DNA from: an unidentified bacterial endosymbiont
Lineage (GTDB): Bacteria > Pseudomonadota > Gammaproteobacteria > Enterobacterales > Enterobacteriaceae
Direction: 5' to 3'
NCBI RefSeq assembly: GCF_918797525.1
Contig: NZ_OU963893.1
Location: 4,464,001 to 4,528,000 of the forward strand
Length of the DNA stretch: 64,000 nt
Position numbers and translations under genes: made by a program
Notes under the pieces: model-generated
What the model was told of the DNA's origin: nothing
Databases searched by the model: none
What the model saw: the letters and a program-made list of their open reading frames with translations, nothing else
Shown: in pieces, positions 52,940 through 63,794 of the stretch
Numbering within the stretch: position 1 is the stretch's first letter
Layout: each line of letters starts with the position of its first letter

Positions 52940-52984
52940 GGGGCCGTCCCCGATGAAGTAAGCGCTTACGGGTCGTCCCGTAAG
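52940..52984 (-). promoter_or_regulatory. Guanidine-II (mini-ykkC) riboswitch upstream of gdx
   Basis: Read on the minus strand there are two hairpins: CTTACGGG-ACGA-CCCGTAAG (52965-52984) and GGGG-ACGG-CCCC (52940-52951), separated by 13 bases. Tandem stems with ACGR tetraloops are the defining structure of the guanidine-II riboswitch. The gdx ribosome site AAGGAG follows about 20 bases later, so ligand binding probably frees translation. Confidence 0.9.
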
Positions 52985-53173
52985 GCCATGGTTAGGCTTT
53001 ATAGTTTGGTTAACGTGCGATTTTTTTTCAATCCTTTTGTGCTGAAGGTGTTAAAGCAAGAAATAGCCTCAGTATGGTGCGTAGTTCAGGCATTTATCAC
53101 TCATCGGACTTCTTTATGATGATGTGCTTTCTGATGGCAGGAAGCCAAAACTCTAGCCAACTGCGAATCTATT

Positions 53174-53773
53174 ATGTTCAAAATTCTGTTGATTGACCGA
53201 TGTCACTTCACCCGTACAGGGTTTGAAGCGTGGCTCAATCATTCCGGTTTATTCCCTGACCACTTCGTCGTGACCGGGCTGAATAATCTTATCCTTGCCA
53301 GGGAGCATATTTTGCAGTGGAAACCGACGCTGGTTATAGCGGACCTGCATGGCTTCAGGCAAGATATCCACCATTTTCAGCAACTCTCTACCCTGCTTAA
53401 TGCCAGCGAAGCAGTGCCTTTTATTTTACTGCAGTCGGGTGAGGAACAGGGAATGTCCTGCTACCTGGCGCAATTCCCGGTCTGGTCTTCGCTGTTGAAA
53501 AAAGCGGGCCTTAATGAACTGGCGACGGTCATCAACGACGCATTGACGTCCCGCGCAAGCATTAAGATCCCAAGGGTCGCGGCGCCCCTGCTAACGCCTC
53601 AGGAGGCGAAAGTGCTGACGTTGTGGATGGATGGTGCAAGTAATCAAAAGATTGCCAGTTACCTGAACATCAACGGGAAAACGGTGTACACCTACAAACG
53701 CAATATCCGCATGAAGTTGCATATGGATACGCGCTTCTCTCCGTTTTTATCTCTGCAGGAAGCGGAGAGTTGA
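53174..53773 (+). CDS. Orphan LuxR-type (RcsB/BglJ-like) transcriptional regulator
   Basis: A 199-residue DNA-binding protein. The C-terminal LuxR/GerE helix-turn-helix spans ~137-190 (LTPQEAKVLTLWMDGASNQK, then IASYLNINGKTVYTYKRNI). The N-terminal ~120 residues look like a receiver domain with Asp57 (VIADLHG) in the phosphoacceptor position but only Asp8 of the usual acidic pair, so phosphorylation may be lost, as in RcsA and BglJ. There is no histidine kinase next to it. It replaces blc relative to E. coli and lies between gdx and ecnB. Targets unknown. Confidence 0.75.
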   Translation: MFKILLIDRCHFTRTGFEAWLNHSGLFPDHFVVTGLNNLILAREHILQWKPTLVIADLHGFRQDIHHFQQLSTLLNASEAVPFILLQSGEEQGMSCYLAQFPVWSSLLKKAGLNELATVINDALTSRASIKIPRVAAPLLTPQEAKVLTLWMDGASNQKIASYLNINGKTVYTYKRNIRMKLHMDTRFSPFLSLQEAES

Positions 53774-53809
53774 CGGTACGGTATAACCCACCGCACCGTC
53801 AATGCTTCA

Positions 53810-53956
53810 TTAGTTCTGAGCTTTTGTCGCTGCACCAGAAATAGCATTACCACCGTCGGAAATATCTTCCCCAACGCCGCGGGTGGTATTACATGCAGTC
53901 AGTACTGTAGAAAGCACCAGGACAGAAAAGATCGCTGCAATTGTTTTCTTAACCAT
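53810..53956 (-). CDS. ecnB: Entericidin B lipoprotein
   Basis: A 48-residue lipoprotein, translated by hand from the minus strand: signal [15 protein letters not shown], lipobox LTAC (Cys22), then a short amphipathic part ([20 protein letters not shown]). It is nearly identical to E. coli EcnB, the bacteriolytic partner of the entericidin pair. The partner antidote gene ecnA, which lies between ecnB and efp in E. coli, is not present in the ~170 bases up to efp. Confidence 0.93.
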
Positions 53957-54092
53957 AATATCTTCCTTTTATAGCCAAAGTTATTTTGTGTATAGCAAAT
54001 TAAGGATAGACAAGATCCCGTCATTTGATGGCTCAGGAAGAAATTTTAGGAGAAATAGACGAATTTAGCCGGGCAACGTCAGAGATGAATCA

Positions 54093-54112
54093 GGCGCAGC
54101 GGGCGCTGCGCC
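54093..54112 (-). terminator. Stem-loop after efp
   Basis: GGCGCAGC (54093-54100) pairs exactly with GCTGCGCC (54105-54112), 18 bases beyond the efp stop. No T-run follows, so termination is likely but unproven. Confidence 0.5.
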
Positions 54113-54129
54113 TTGAATCGCAAAGAGGA

Positions 54130-54696
54130 TTACTTCACGCGGGAAACGTATTCGCCGGAGCGGGTATCCACTTTGATCACTTCGCCAGTCTGTACGAACA
54201 GTGGCACTTTAACCACTGCGCCAGTAGACAACTTAGCGGGCTTACCACCGGTTCCTGCGGTATCGCCTTTCAAACCTGGATCGGTTTCAACGATTTCCAG
54301 CTCTACAAAGTTGGGTGGGGTGACTGCGATAGGCTGACCATTCCACAGGGTAACGATGCATTCAGCCTGGTCCAGCAGCCATTTCGCGCTGTCGCCTACT
54401 GCTTTCTCATCAGCAGACAGCTGTTCGAAAGTAGAGTTGTTCATGAAGTGATAGAACTCACCGTCGTTGTAGAGGTAAGTCAGGTTCATATCAACAACAT
54501 CAGCACCTTCAGCGGAGTCAGTAGACTTGAAGGTTTTTTCTACACGGGTGCCGGTCAGCAGGCGACGCAGCTTAACGCGTGCGAAAGCCTGGCCTTTGCC
54601 TGGTTTAACGAATTCGCTAGCTTCAACCGCATACGGTTCGCCATCCATCATGATTTTAAGACCAGCACGAAAATCGTTGCTATAGTACGTTGCCAT
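54130..54696 (-). CDS. efp: Elongation factor P
   Basis: Relieves ribosome stalling at consecutive prolines. With the ATG at 54696 ([12 protein letters not shown]) it has 188 residues, as in E. coli. The modification loop KPGKGQAF places Lys34 as the site beta-lysylated by EpmA. Three beta-barrel domains. Divergent from epmB, which makes the (R)-beta-lysine, and 6.5 kb from epmA. Confidence 0.97.
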   Translation of the reverse strand: MATYYSNDFRAGLKIMMDGEPYAVEASEFVKPGKGQAFARVKLRRLLTGTRVEKTFKSTDSAEGADVVDMNLTYLYNDGEFYHFMNNSTFEQLSADEKAVGDSAKWLLDQAECIVTLWNGQPIAVTPPNFVELEIVETDPGLKGDTAGTGGKPAKLSTGAVVKVPLFVQTGEVIKVDTRSGEYVSRVK

Positions 54697-54736
54697 AAGG
54701 CCCTCTAAATTTGTTAACTGGTAGCTAAGCCACAAA

Positions 54737-55765
54737 ATGGCGCATATTGTAACCCTAAACACCCCATCCAGAGAAGATTGGTTATCGCAACTTGCCGATG
54801 TAATCACCAGTCCTGATGAATTGCTGTATCTGTTAGACCTCGATCGGCATGAAGCCTTGCTCGCCGGACGTGAAGCGAAGCGGCTTTTCGCCCTGCGCGT
54901 TCCCCGTGCTTTTGTTGCCCGTATGGAGAAAGGCAATCCTGACGACCCCTTATTAAAACAAATACTTACCCTACAGGATGAGTTTGTGACTGCGCCGGGT
55001 TATAGTACGGATCCGCTGGAAGAACAGAACAGCGTCGTGCCAGGTTTACTGCACAAATATCACAATCGCGCCCTGCTGCTGGTGAAAGGCGGCTGCGCGG
55101 TAAATTGTCGTTATTGTTTCCGCAGACACTTCCCCTATGCCGAAAACCAGGGCAATAAACGCAACTGGCAGGTTGCGCTGGACTATATTTCCGCCCATAC
55201 GGCGCTGGATGAGATTATTTTCTCCGGCGGCGATCCGCTCATGGCAAAAGATCATGAGCTGGACTGGTTGTTGACCCAACTGGAAGCTATCCCGCACGTT
55301 AAGCGTCTGCGCATTCACAGCCGTCTGCCAATAGTCATTCCGGCACGTATCACCGAGGGGCTGGCGTCACGTTTTGAACGATCGCGCCTGCAGATCCTGC
55401 TGGTGAACCACATCAACCACGCCAATGAAATTGATGATGCGTTTCGTGCGGCAATGGCACGCCTGCGTATAGCGGGAGTGACGCTGTTGAATCAAAGCGT
55501 ATTGCTCCGTGGCGTGAATGATAATGCCCGCGTGCTGGCTGAACTCAGTAATGCGCTGTTTGATGCGGGCGTGATGCCCTATTATCTGCACGTGCTGGAT
55601 CGCGTCCAGGGCGCGGCGCATTTCATGGTTACCGATGAAGAAGCCCGGCAGATTATGCGTGAACTGTTAACGCTGGTTTCAGGTTATATGGTGCCGAAGC
55701 TGGCACGAGAAATTGGCGGTGAGCCAAGCAAAACCCCGCTGGATTTGCAGCTGCGACAGCGCTAA
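54737..55765 (+). CDS. epmB: EpmB, lysine 2,3-aminomutase for EF-P modification
   Basis: Radical-SAM/PLP enzyme that converts L-lysine to (R)-beta-lysine for EF-P. 342 residues with the radical-SAM cluster motif [11 protein letters not shown] (preceded by GGCAVN) near 120 and [15 protein letters not shown]. It starts 40 bases from the divergent efp start. Confidence 0.97.
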   Translation: MAHIVTLNTPSREDWLSQLADVITSPDELLYLLDLDRHEALLAGREAKRLFALRVPRAFVARMEKGNPDDPLLKQILTLQDEFVTAPGYSTDPLEEQNSVVPGLLHKYHNRALLLVKGGCAVNCRYCFRRHFPYAENQGNKRNWQVALDYISAHTALDEIIFSGGDPLMAKDHELDWLLTQLEAIPHVKRLRIHSRLPIVIPARITEGLASRFERSRLQILLVNHINHANEIDDAFRAAMARLRIAGVTLLNQSVLLRGVNDNARVLAELSNALFDAGVMPYYLHVLDRVQGAAHFMVTDEEARQIMRELLTLVSGYMVPKLAREIGGEPSKTPLDLQLRQR

Positions 55766-55797
55766 TTTTCCCTCTCCCCAAAAAGAGAGAGGGAAAA
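55766..55797. terminator. Bidirectional terminator between epmB and yjeI
   Basis: TTTTCCCTCTC (55766-55776) pairs exactly with GAGAGGGAAAA (55787-55797). The stem lies directly after the epmB stop and 3 bases from the yjeI stop, with T-runs on each strand inside the stem base. Confidence 0.7.
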
Positions 55798-55800
55798 TAC

Positions 55801-56154
55801 TCAGTTCGGGCATTTATAAACCTGGCCGTTCATCTGGCTGGCGGTGGGCACAAAGCTGGACAGCATACCCTGCGTTGGGCTGCTCACACCGTAAATCACG
55901 TTGCCGCCCATGGCGGCAGCCTGGTTACGCAGCGCATTCGCCGCACCGCGCATAGAGCCACCCTCTTCGCCATGCTGGCCCGACATCCAGTTGCTTTGTT
56001 CGCCGCTGGCGGTACCTAACAGCTGGCACTCACTGCCCGGCTTATCTTCTACAAAGCGAACGCTCTGGCCCGCTGCCGACAGTTCGTTGCTCGAGCTACA
56101 ACCCGTCAGCAGCAACGCTACCCCCACGATCCCTGCACAGACTTTTACGCGCAT
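55801..56154 (-). CDS. yjeI: YjeI, DUF4156 lipoprotein
   Basis: A 117-residue lipoprotein with lipobox LLTGC (Cys19) and a small cysteine-containing domain (GSECQLLGTASGEQSNWMSG ... GQVYKCPN). Function unknown. The ATG at 56154 matches the E. coli start; the frame extends 30 codons into the groL terminator region without support. Confidence 0.9.
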   Translation of the reverse strand: MRVKVCAGIVGVALLLTGCSSSNELSAAGQSVRFVEDKPGSECQLLGTASGEQSNWMSGQHGEEGGSMRGAANALRNQAAAMGGNVIYGVSSPTQGMLSSFVPTASQMNGQVYKCPN

Positions 56155-56228
56155 GTTATTCCTCGTTTTCAATAAGCTGGACAGTAGTTGTCCGTGTGTA
56201 AACCTTATACCGAAAAGATGACCAAAAG

Positions 56229-56262
56229 AAAAACCCCCGCGCATTTCTGCCCGGGGGTTTTT
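56229..56262 (-). terminator. groESL terminator
   Basis: AAAAACCCCCG and CGGGGGTTTTT form a perfect 11-bp stem around an 12-base loop, 27 bases past the groL stop, and on the minus strand are followed by TTTTCTTTTGG. Confidence 0.85.
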
Positions 56263-56288
56263 CGTATTCTACGACGGATAGCGCACGA

Positions 56289-57947
<1,659 letters not shown>

Positions 57948-57966
57948 TCAAATTCTCGTGCGTATA

Positions 57967-58398
<432 letters not shown>

Positions 58399-58439
58399 TT
58401 ACCATCGCCCTCTCTTTTGATAGTGACAGGACGAAGTAA

Positions 58440-59681
58440 ATGAGTGGACTCAGGCAGGAGCTGGGGCTGGCGCAGGGCGTTGGTCTGCTCTCAACCTCGT
58501 TGTTAGGTACGGGCGTCTTCGCCGTCCCCGCGCTGGCAGCGTTGGTCGCGGGGAACAACAGTTTGTGGGCGTGGCCGGTTTTGATTGTGCTGGTCTTTCC
58601 CGTCGCAATTGTATTTGCCGTACTCGGGCGTCACTTCCCCAGCGCGGGCGGGGTCGCATATTTTGTCGGCATGGCGTTTGGCCCGCGACTGGAACGCGTG
58701 ACCGGCTGGCTTTTTCTCTCGGTGATCCCGGTGGGCTTGCCCGCAGCCTTACATATCGCGACCGGCTTCGGGCAGGCGCTGTTTGGCTGGCATAACGAGC
58801 AACTGCTGCGGGCCGAGCTGGGTACGCTGGCGATAATCTGGTGGGTCGGCTCGCGTGGAACTCGCTCAAGCGCCAACCTGCAAACGCTCGTCGCGGTGCT
58901 GATCGTCGCCCTTATTGCCGCCGTCTGGTGGGCGGGAGATATTACCGTGGCGGAAATCCCGTTTCCGACGGTGAAGGATATCGATCATGCGCAGCTTTTC
59001 GCCGCGCTCTCGGTGATGTTCTGGTGCTTTGTGGGGCTGGAAGCCTTCGCTCATCTGGCCTCCGAGTTTAAACAACCGGAACGTGACTTCCCGCGCGCCC
59101 TGATGATTGGCCTGCTGCTGGCTGGCACGGTTTACTGGGCCTGCACCGTGCTGGTATTGCATTTCAACGCGTACGGTGCAGACAAGGCCGCTGCCGCATC
59201 GCTACCGGGGATCGTGGTGCAGTTGTTTGGCGTGAAGGCGCTGTGGGTCGCCTGCGTCATCGGCTATCTGGCCTGTTTTGCCAGCCTTAACATCTATATT
59301 CAGAGCTTTGCACGCATGGTCTGGTCGCAGGCGCTGCATCAGCCCGATAGCCGCCTCGCGCGCCTGTCAACGCGCCAGCTCCCGTTAAATGCCCTAAACG
59401 TCGTGCTGGGCTGTTGCGTGCTGAGCACGCTGTGTATTTACGGGCTTAAAATCAATCTTGACGCATTGATCGTCTACGCTAACGGCATTTTCATCATCAT
59501 CTATCTGCTGTGCATGCTGGCGGGCTGTCGGCTGCTGAAAGGTCGTTTTAAGGCGCTAGCGGCGGTCGGGGGCGTGCTTTGCCTGCTGCTACTGGCAATG
59601 GTGGGCTGGAAGAGTTTGTACGCCATTATTATGCTGGCGGGGCTATGGATGTTCTTACCGAAGCGCGGCGCCTTAAAATAA
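58440..59681 (+). CDS. yjeH: YjeH, L-methionine/branched-chain amino acid exporter
   Basis: APC-superfamily inner-membrane exporter, 413 residues (E. coli 418), about 11-12 TM helices. The conserved GTGVFAVPALAALVAG opens the protein and SVMFWCFVGLEAFAHLASEF lies in TM6. Divergent from groESL, convergent with fxsA. Confidence 0.93.
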   Translation: MSGLRQELGLAQGVGLLSTSLLGTGVFAVPALAALVAGNNSLWAWPVLIVLVFPVAIVFAVLGRHFPSAGGVAYFVGMAFGPRLERVTGWLFLSVIPVGLPAALHIATGFGQALFGWHNEQLLRAELGTLAIIWWVGSRGTRSSANLQTLVAVLIVALIAAVWWAGDITVAEIPFPTVKDIDHAQLFAALSVMFWCFVGLEAFAHLASEFKQPERDFPRALMIGLLLAGTVYWACTVLVLHFNAYGADKAAAASLPGIVVQLFGVKALWVACVIGYLACFASLNIYIQSFARMVWSQALHQPDSRLARLSTRQLPLNALNVVLGCCVLSTLCIYGLKINLDALIVYANGIFIIIYLLCMLAGCRLLKGRFKALAAVGGVLCLLLLAMVGWKSLYAIIMLAGLWMFLPKRGALK

Positions 59682-59702
59682 AGCGCCCCCTTCAGCAAAG
59701 GA

Positions 59703-60167
59703 TTAACGATCGTCTTTGTGGTCCAGACGGTCGTGCTGTTCGTCTTTACGCTGGTATTCACCATCAAACGTCTCGCCCGGCCCGGTACTGAAACCACCGC
59801 CCGGCATACGACTGAATCGCAGATGCGGCAGAAGCTTCAGGGTCAGGTGCTTTTGTACCGGTGGCAACAACAGCAGCAGGCCGATGAAATCAGTGAAGAA
59901 CCCCGGCAGGATAAGCAACAGACCGGCAATAATCAGCGATACGCTTTTGATCATTTCGGCTGCCGGGCTTTCGCCAGCGGCCATTTTTTGCTGCATTAAG
60001 AGGAAATTTTTGAAACCCTGATTACGCACCAGCGACATGCCTATGACGGAAGTGAAGATCACCAGAATCAGCGTCAACAGGACGCCCAGGACATGGGCAA
60101 CCTGAATAAAAATCGAAATCTCGATGTAAACATAGAGAAAGAGAGCAATAAACGGTATCCAGCGCAC
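59703..60167 (-). CDS. fxsA: FxsA family membrane protein
   Basis: Inner-membrane protein that relieves F-factor exclusion of phage T7 in E. coli when overproduced. 154 residues from a GTG at 60167 (MRWIPFIALF), which matches the E. coli N-terminus and has AGGAG 6 bases upstream; the ATG at 60173 touches that ribosome site and is less likely. Three to four TM helices, then a hydrophilic tail (GEYQRKDEQHDRLDHKDDR). The interval 60174-60501 upstream holds only the aspA control region. Confidence 0.9.
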   Translation of the reverse strand: MRWIPFIALFLYVYIEISIFIQVAHVLGVLLTLILVIFTSVIGMSLVRNQGFKNFLLMQQKMAAGESPAAEMIKSVSLIIAGLLLILPGFFTDFIGLLLLLPPVQKHLTLKLLPHLRFSRMPGGGFSTGPGETFDGEYQRKDEQHDRLDHKDDR

Positions 60168-60300
60168 TGGCATCTCCTGTATGGCAGGTGCCGTCAGGCC
60201 CCTGTCTGATATGTTCGCGAAACGCGTCTATTAGAGATGGAGATGGTTAACGAAAATTCAATCGGTTTGCACGGATATTTTTTTTGAGAATATTAAAGCG

Positions 60301-60314
60301 GTGATTCATTTCAC
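60301..60314 (+). promoter_or_regulatory. CRP-like site upstream of aspA
   Basis: GTGA-TTCATT-TCAC is a near-consensus half-site pair for CRP (TGTGA-N6-TCACA). It lies about 195 bases before the aspA start in a 330-base AT-rich gap between fxsA and aspA. E. coli aspA is CRP-activated. A TATACT element at 60452-60457 could be the -10 of a closer promoter. Nothing else is evident in this gap. Confidence 0.45.
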
Positions 60315-60501
60315 AGATTAATAATTATCATGAAATCGAGGCGATAATAAGTGATCCAGCTTACGGCAATTCGCTATCATCAGCATATGATCTCGAACAT
60401 CTGGCTAATTGAGGGAATAATCGTCGGTCAGAAAACATCCAAAAACACATATATACTGTGTGTTTAGTATAATCCATCGGCAGCTTGAAAAGAAGGTTCA
60501 C

Positions 60502-61938
60502 ATGTTAAACAACATTCGTATCGAAGAAGATTTGTTGGGTACCAGGGAAGTTCCAGCGGATGCCTACTATGGTATTCACACTCTGAGAGCGATTGAAAAC
60601 TTCTACATCAGCAACAGCAAGATCAGCGATATCCCTGAATTTGTGCGCGGAATGGTGATGGTGAAGAAAGCCGCAGCCCTGGCAAATAAAGAGCTGCAAA
60701 CCATCCCGAAGAGCGCGGCAAATGCCATCATCGCCGCCTGCGATGAAGTGTTGAACAATGGCAAATGCATGGATCAGTTCCCGGTTGATGTCTACCAGGG
60801 CGGCGCGGGAACCTCGGTCAACATGAATACCAACGAAGTCCTGGCGAACATCGGCCTGGAGCTAATGGGTCACCAGAAGGGTGAATACCAGTATCTCAAC
60901 CCGAACGATCACGTGAATAAATGCCAGTCTACCAACGACGCCTACCCAACCGGATTTCGCATCGCGGTATATGCCTCGGTGGTGAAACTGGTCGATGCCA
61001 TCAACCAGTTGGGAGATGGCTTCGAGCGCAAAGCAGTTGAGTTCCAGGACATTCTGAAAATGGGCCGCACCCAACTGCAGGACGCGGTACCCATGACCCT
61101 CGGTCAGGAATTCCATGCGTTTAACGTGCTGCTAAATGAAGAAACGAAAAATATGCTCCGCACGTCCGAACTGCTGCTGGAAGTGAACCTGGGCGCAACC
61201 GCTATCGGTACACGTCTGAATACGCCAGATGGCTATCAGCAGTTGGCGGTACAGAAGCTGGCCGACGTGTCTAACCTGCCGGTGGTACCTGCAGAAGACC
61301 TGATTGAAGCCACTTCCGACTGCGGCGCCTATGTGATGGTGCACAGCGCCCTTAAACGTCTGGCGGTGAAACTCTCTAAAATCTGTAACGACCTGCGCCT
61401 GCTCTCTTCCGGCCCGCGCGCTGGCCTGAATGAAATCAACCTGCCCGAGCTGCAGGCCGGTTCGTCTATTATGCCCGCCAAAGTGAACCCGGTCGTGCCG
61501 GAAGTGGTCAATCAGGTTTGCTTTAAAGTCATCGGTAATGATACAACCGTGACCATGGCCTCTGAAGCGGGTCAACTGCAGTTGAACGTCATGGAGCCGG
61601 TGATTGGTCAGGCGATGTTTGAATCCATCCATATCCTGACTAACGCATGCTACAACCTGCTGGAAAAATGCATTAACGGTATCACCGCGAATAAAGCAGT
61701 TTGCGAAAGCTACGTCTACAATTCCATCGGGATTGTTACCTACCTTAACCCGTTCATCGGCCACCATAACGGTGATATCGTCGGTAAGATTTGTGCTGAA
61801 ACGGGTAAGAGCGTACGTGAGGTGGTACTGGAGCGCGGGCTGTTGACCGAAGCCGAATTAGACGATATTTTCTCGGCACAGAACCTGATGCATCCGGCCT
61901 ATAAAGCGAAACGTTATACCGATGAAAGCGAACAGTAA
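60502..61938 (+). CDS. aspA: Aspartate ammonia-lyase
   Basis: Splits L-aspartate into fumarate and ammonia, supplying fumarate for anaerobic respiration. 478 residues from the ATG at 60502 with AGAAGG upstream. The fumarase/aspartase signature [12 protein letters not shown] is present near 318-329. A segment around residues 215-255 ([20 protein letters not shown]) differs from E. coli AspA more than the rest of the protein. It works with dcuA downstream and frdABCD in the same window. Confidence 0.97.
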   Translation: MLNNIRIEEDLLGTREVPADAYYGIHTLRAIENFYISNSKISDIPEFVRGMVMVKKAAALANKELQTIPKSAANAIIAACDEVLNNGKCMDQFPVDVYQGGAGTSVNMNTNEVLANIGLELMGHQKGEYQYLNPNDHVNKCQSTNDAYPTGFRIAVYASVVKLVDAINQLGDGFERKAVEFQDILKMGRTQLQDAVPMTLGQEFHAFNVLLNEETKNMLRTSELLLEVNLGATAIGTRLNTPDGYQQLAVQKLADVSNLPVVPAEDLIEATSDCGAYVMVHSALKRLAVKLSKICNDLRLLSSGPRAGLNEINLPELQAGSSIMPAKVNPVVPEVVNQVCFKVIGNDTTVTMASEAGQLQLNVMEPVIGQAMFESIHILTNACYNLLEKCINGITANKAVCESYVYNSIGIVTYLNPFIGHHNGDIVGKICAETGKSVREVVLERGLLTEAELDDIFSAQNLMHPAYKAKRYTDESEQ

Positions 61939-61960
61939 CCGTTCAGACTAAGCTTGCGAA

Positions 61961-61990
61961 AGGCACGTCACTTGTGACGTGCCTTTTTTC
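61961..61990 (+). terminator. aspA terminator
   Basis: GGCACGTCAC (61962-61971) and GTGACGTGCC (61974-61983) form a perfect 10-bp stem around TT, followed by six T. 22 bases after the aspA stop; some read-through into dcuA is known in E. coli. Confidence 0.9.
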
Positions 61991-62055
61991 TTTTTAAGCG
62001 CAATCAATTACACAACAATTTAATATCAACTTGTTAATAAACAAGGAAGGCACTT

Positions 62056-63357
62056 ATGTTTGGAGCAGAACTCGTCATCGTCTTGCTGGCGATTTATTTG
62101 GGCGCAAGACTCGGGGGGATCGGCATCGGTTTCGCTGGCGGCCTTGGGGTGCTCGTTCTTACCCTTATCTTTCAGATCAAACCCGGCGCAATCCCTTTTG
62201 ACGTCATCGAGATCATTATGGCGGTTATCGCTGCTATTGCAGCCATGCAGGTCGCGGGCGGTATGGACTACCTGGTAAGCCTGGCGGAACGTATGCTGCG
62301 CCGCCATCCGAAATATATCACCTTTCTTGCCCCCCTGGTGACCTGGTTTATGACCATTCTGGCCGGAACCGGACACACCGCCTTTTCCACGCTGCCGGTA
62401 ATTACCGAAGTGGCGAAAGAACAAGGTATCCGACCGTCACGTCCGCTCTCTATCGCCGTTGTTGCTTCCCAGATTGCGATTACCGCATCGCCAATTTCCG
62501 CCGCCGTAGTCTTCTTCGCTGGCATTCTGGAGCCGATGGGTGTGAGTTACCTCACCCTGTTGGCGATCTGTATCCCGGTGACGCTGATCGCCGTGATGAT
62601 CACCGCCGTACTGTGTAACTTCCTCGGCGCTGAGCTGAAAGACGACCCGGTTTACCAGGAGCGTCTGGCAAAAGGTGAAGTAAAACTGCGCGGTAGCCAG
62701 GTCTTCGAACTGAAGCCGCACGCGAAACGCTCTGTGCTACTGTTCCTGATCGGTATCATCGCGGTGATGTTCTACGCCACCGCCATCAGCGACACCGTGG
62801 GTCTGATCCAAAACCCGGTTCTGCCGCGTAACGAAGCGATTGTGGTGTTCATGCTGACCATCGCGACGCTTATCAGCATCACCTGTAAAATTGATACCAG
62901 TGAGGTGCTGAATGCCAGCACTTTTAAATCGGGTATGAGCGCCTGTGTCTGCGTTCTGGGCGTGGCATGGCTGGGCGATACGTTCGTCAAAGCGCACATC
63001 GGTGATATCCAGGCCGTTGCGGGTGACCTGCTGCATAATTACCCGTGGCTGCTGGCCGTGGTGCTGTTTTTCGCCGCCACGCTGCTCTACTCCCAGGCGG
63101 CGACCACTAAAGCGCTGATGCCTGCGGCGCTGATGCTGGGCGTTACCCCGCTGACGGCTATTGCTTCATTCGCTGCCGTTTCTGCTTTGTTCGTTCTGCC
63201 CACTTATCCCACGCTGCTTGCAGCCGTTGAGATGGATGATACCGGCTCGACCCGTATCGGTAAGTACGTGTTTAACCATGCATTTCTGATCCCGGGCGTA
63301 GTCGCGATTTCGCTTTGCGTTATCCTCGGCTTTATCATCGGCGGCATTGTGCTGTAA
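62056..63357 (+). CDS. dcuA: Anaerobic C4-dicarboxylate transporter DcuA
   Basis: Inner-membrane antiporter exchanging aspartate, fumarate or malate for succinate. 433 residues, about 10-12 TM helices, typical Dcu N-terminus MFGAELVIVLLAIYLGARLG. AAGGAAGG precedes the ATG. It imports aspartate for AspA and exports the succinate made by FrdABCD. Confidence 0.97.
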   Translation: MFGAELVIVLLAIYLGARLGGIGIGFAGGLGVLVLTLIFQIKPGAIPFDVIEIIMAVIAAIAAMQVAGGMDYLVSLAERMLRRHPKYITFLAPLVTWFMTILAGTGHTAFSTLPVITEVAKEQGIRPSRPLSIAVVASQIAITASPISAAVVFFAGILEPMGVSYLTLLAICIPVTLIAVMITAVLCNFLGAELKDDPVYQERLAKGEVKLRGSQVFELKPHAKRSVLLFLIGIIAVMFYATAISDTVGLIQNPVLPRNEAIVVFMLTIATLISITCKIDTSEVLNASTFKSGMSACVCVLGVAWLGDTFVKAHIGDIQAVAGDLLHNYPWLLAVVLFFAATLLYSQAATTKALMPAALMLGVTPLTAIASFAAVSALFVLPTYPTLLAAVEMDDTGSTRIGKYVFNHAFLIPGVVAISLCVILGFIIGGIVL

Positions 63358-63470
63358 ACGCTGAGCGGGTGTAAAAATAGTGAAAATTGGGCCGCTCTGC
63401 GGCCCGATTCATTAATACCCCATCGCCCTGCGTGATATAGTGAAGACTTTCGTGATGAGGAGGTCGACTT

Positions 63471-63794
63471 GTGAACACGCATGATGCTGTTGTCGTACTT
63501 TGTACCGCCCCTGATGAAGCCTCTGCCCAGGATCTTGCGGCTAAAGTGCTGGCCGAACAACTGGCTGCCTGTGTAACCCTTCTCCCCGGCGCCACCTCCC
63601 TCTATTACTGGGAAGGCAAACTGGAGCAGGAATACGAAGTGCAGATGCTGTTAAAAACCAATCAGGTGAATCAGCAGGCGCTTCTCGACTGCCTCAAATC
63701 TCATCATCCTTACCAAACCCCGGAACTGCTGGTACTGCCCGTAGTCCACGGCAATAACGACTATCTCTCATGGCTCAACGCTTCCTTACGCTGA
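63471..63794 (+). CDS. cutA: CutA, divalent-cation tolerance protein
   Basis: Small trimeric ferredoxin-like-fold protein linked to copper and other metal tolerance; its role in E. coli is not settled. 107 residues (E. coli 112), GTG start with GAGGAGG upstream. Conserved [35 protein letters not shown] and [14 protein letters not shown]. Overlaps dsbD by 25 bases. Confidence 0.96.
   Translation: MNTHDAVVVLCTAPDEASAQDLAAKVLAEQLAACVTLLPGATSLYYWEGKLEQEYEVQMLLKTNQVNQQALLDCLKSHHPYQTPELLVLPVVHGNNDYLSWLNASLR

Noticed and set aside
54025..54708. Rightward 227-codon frame over efp
   Set aside because: Antisense to efp; only its first ~35 codons are intergenic and these have no supporting features. 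I also looked there for ecnA and found none.
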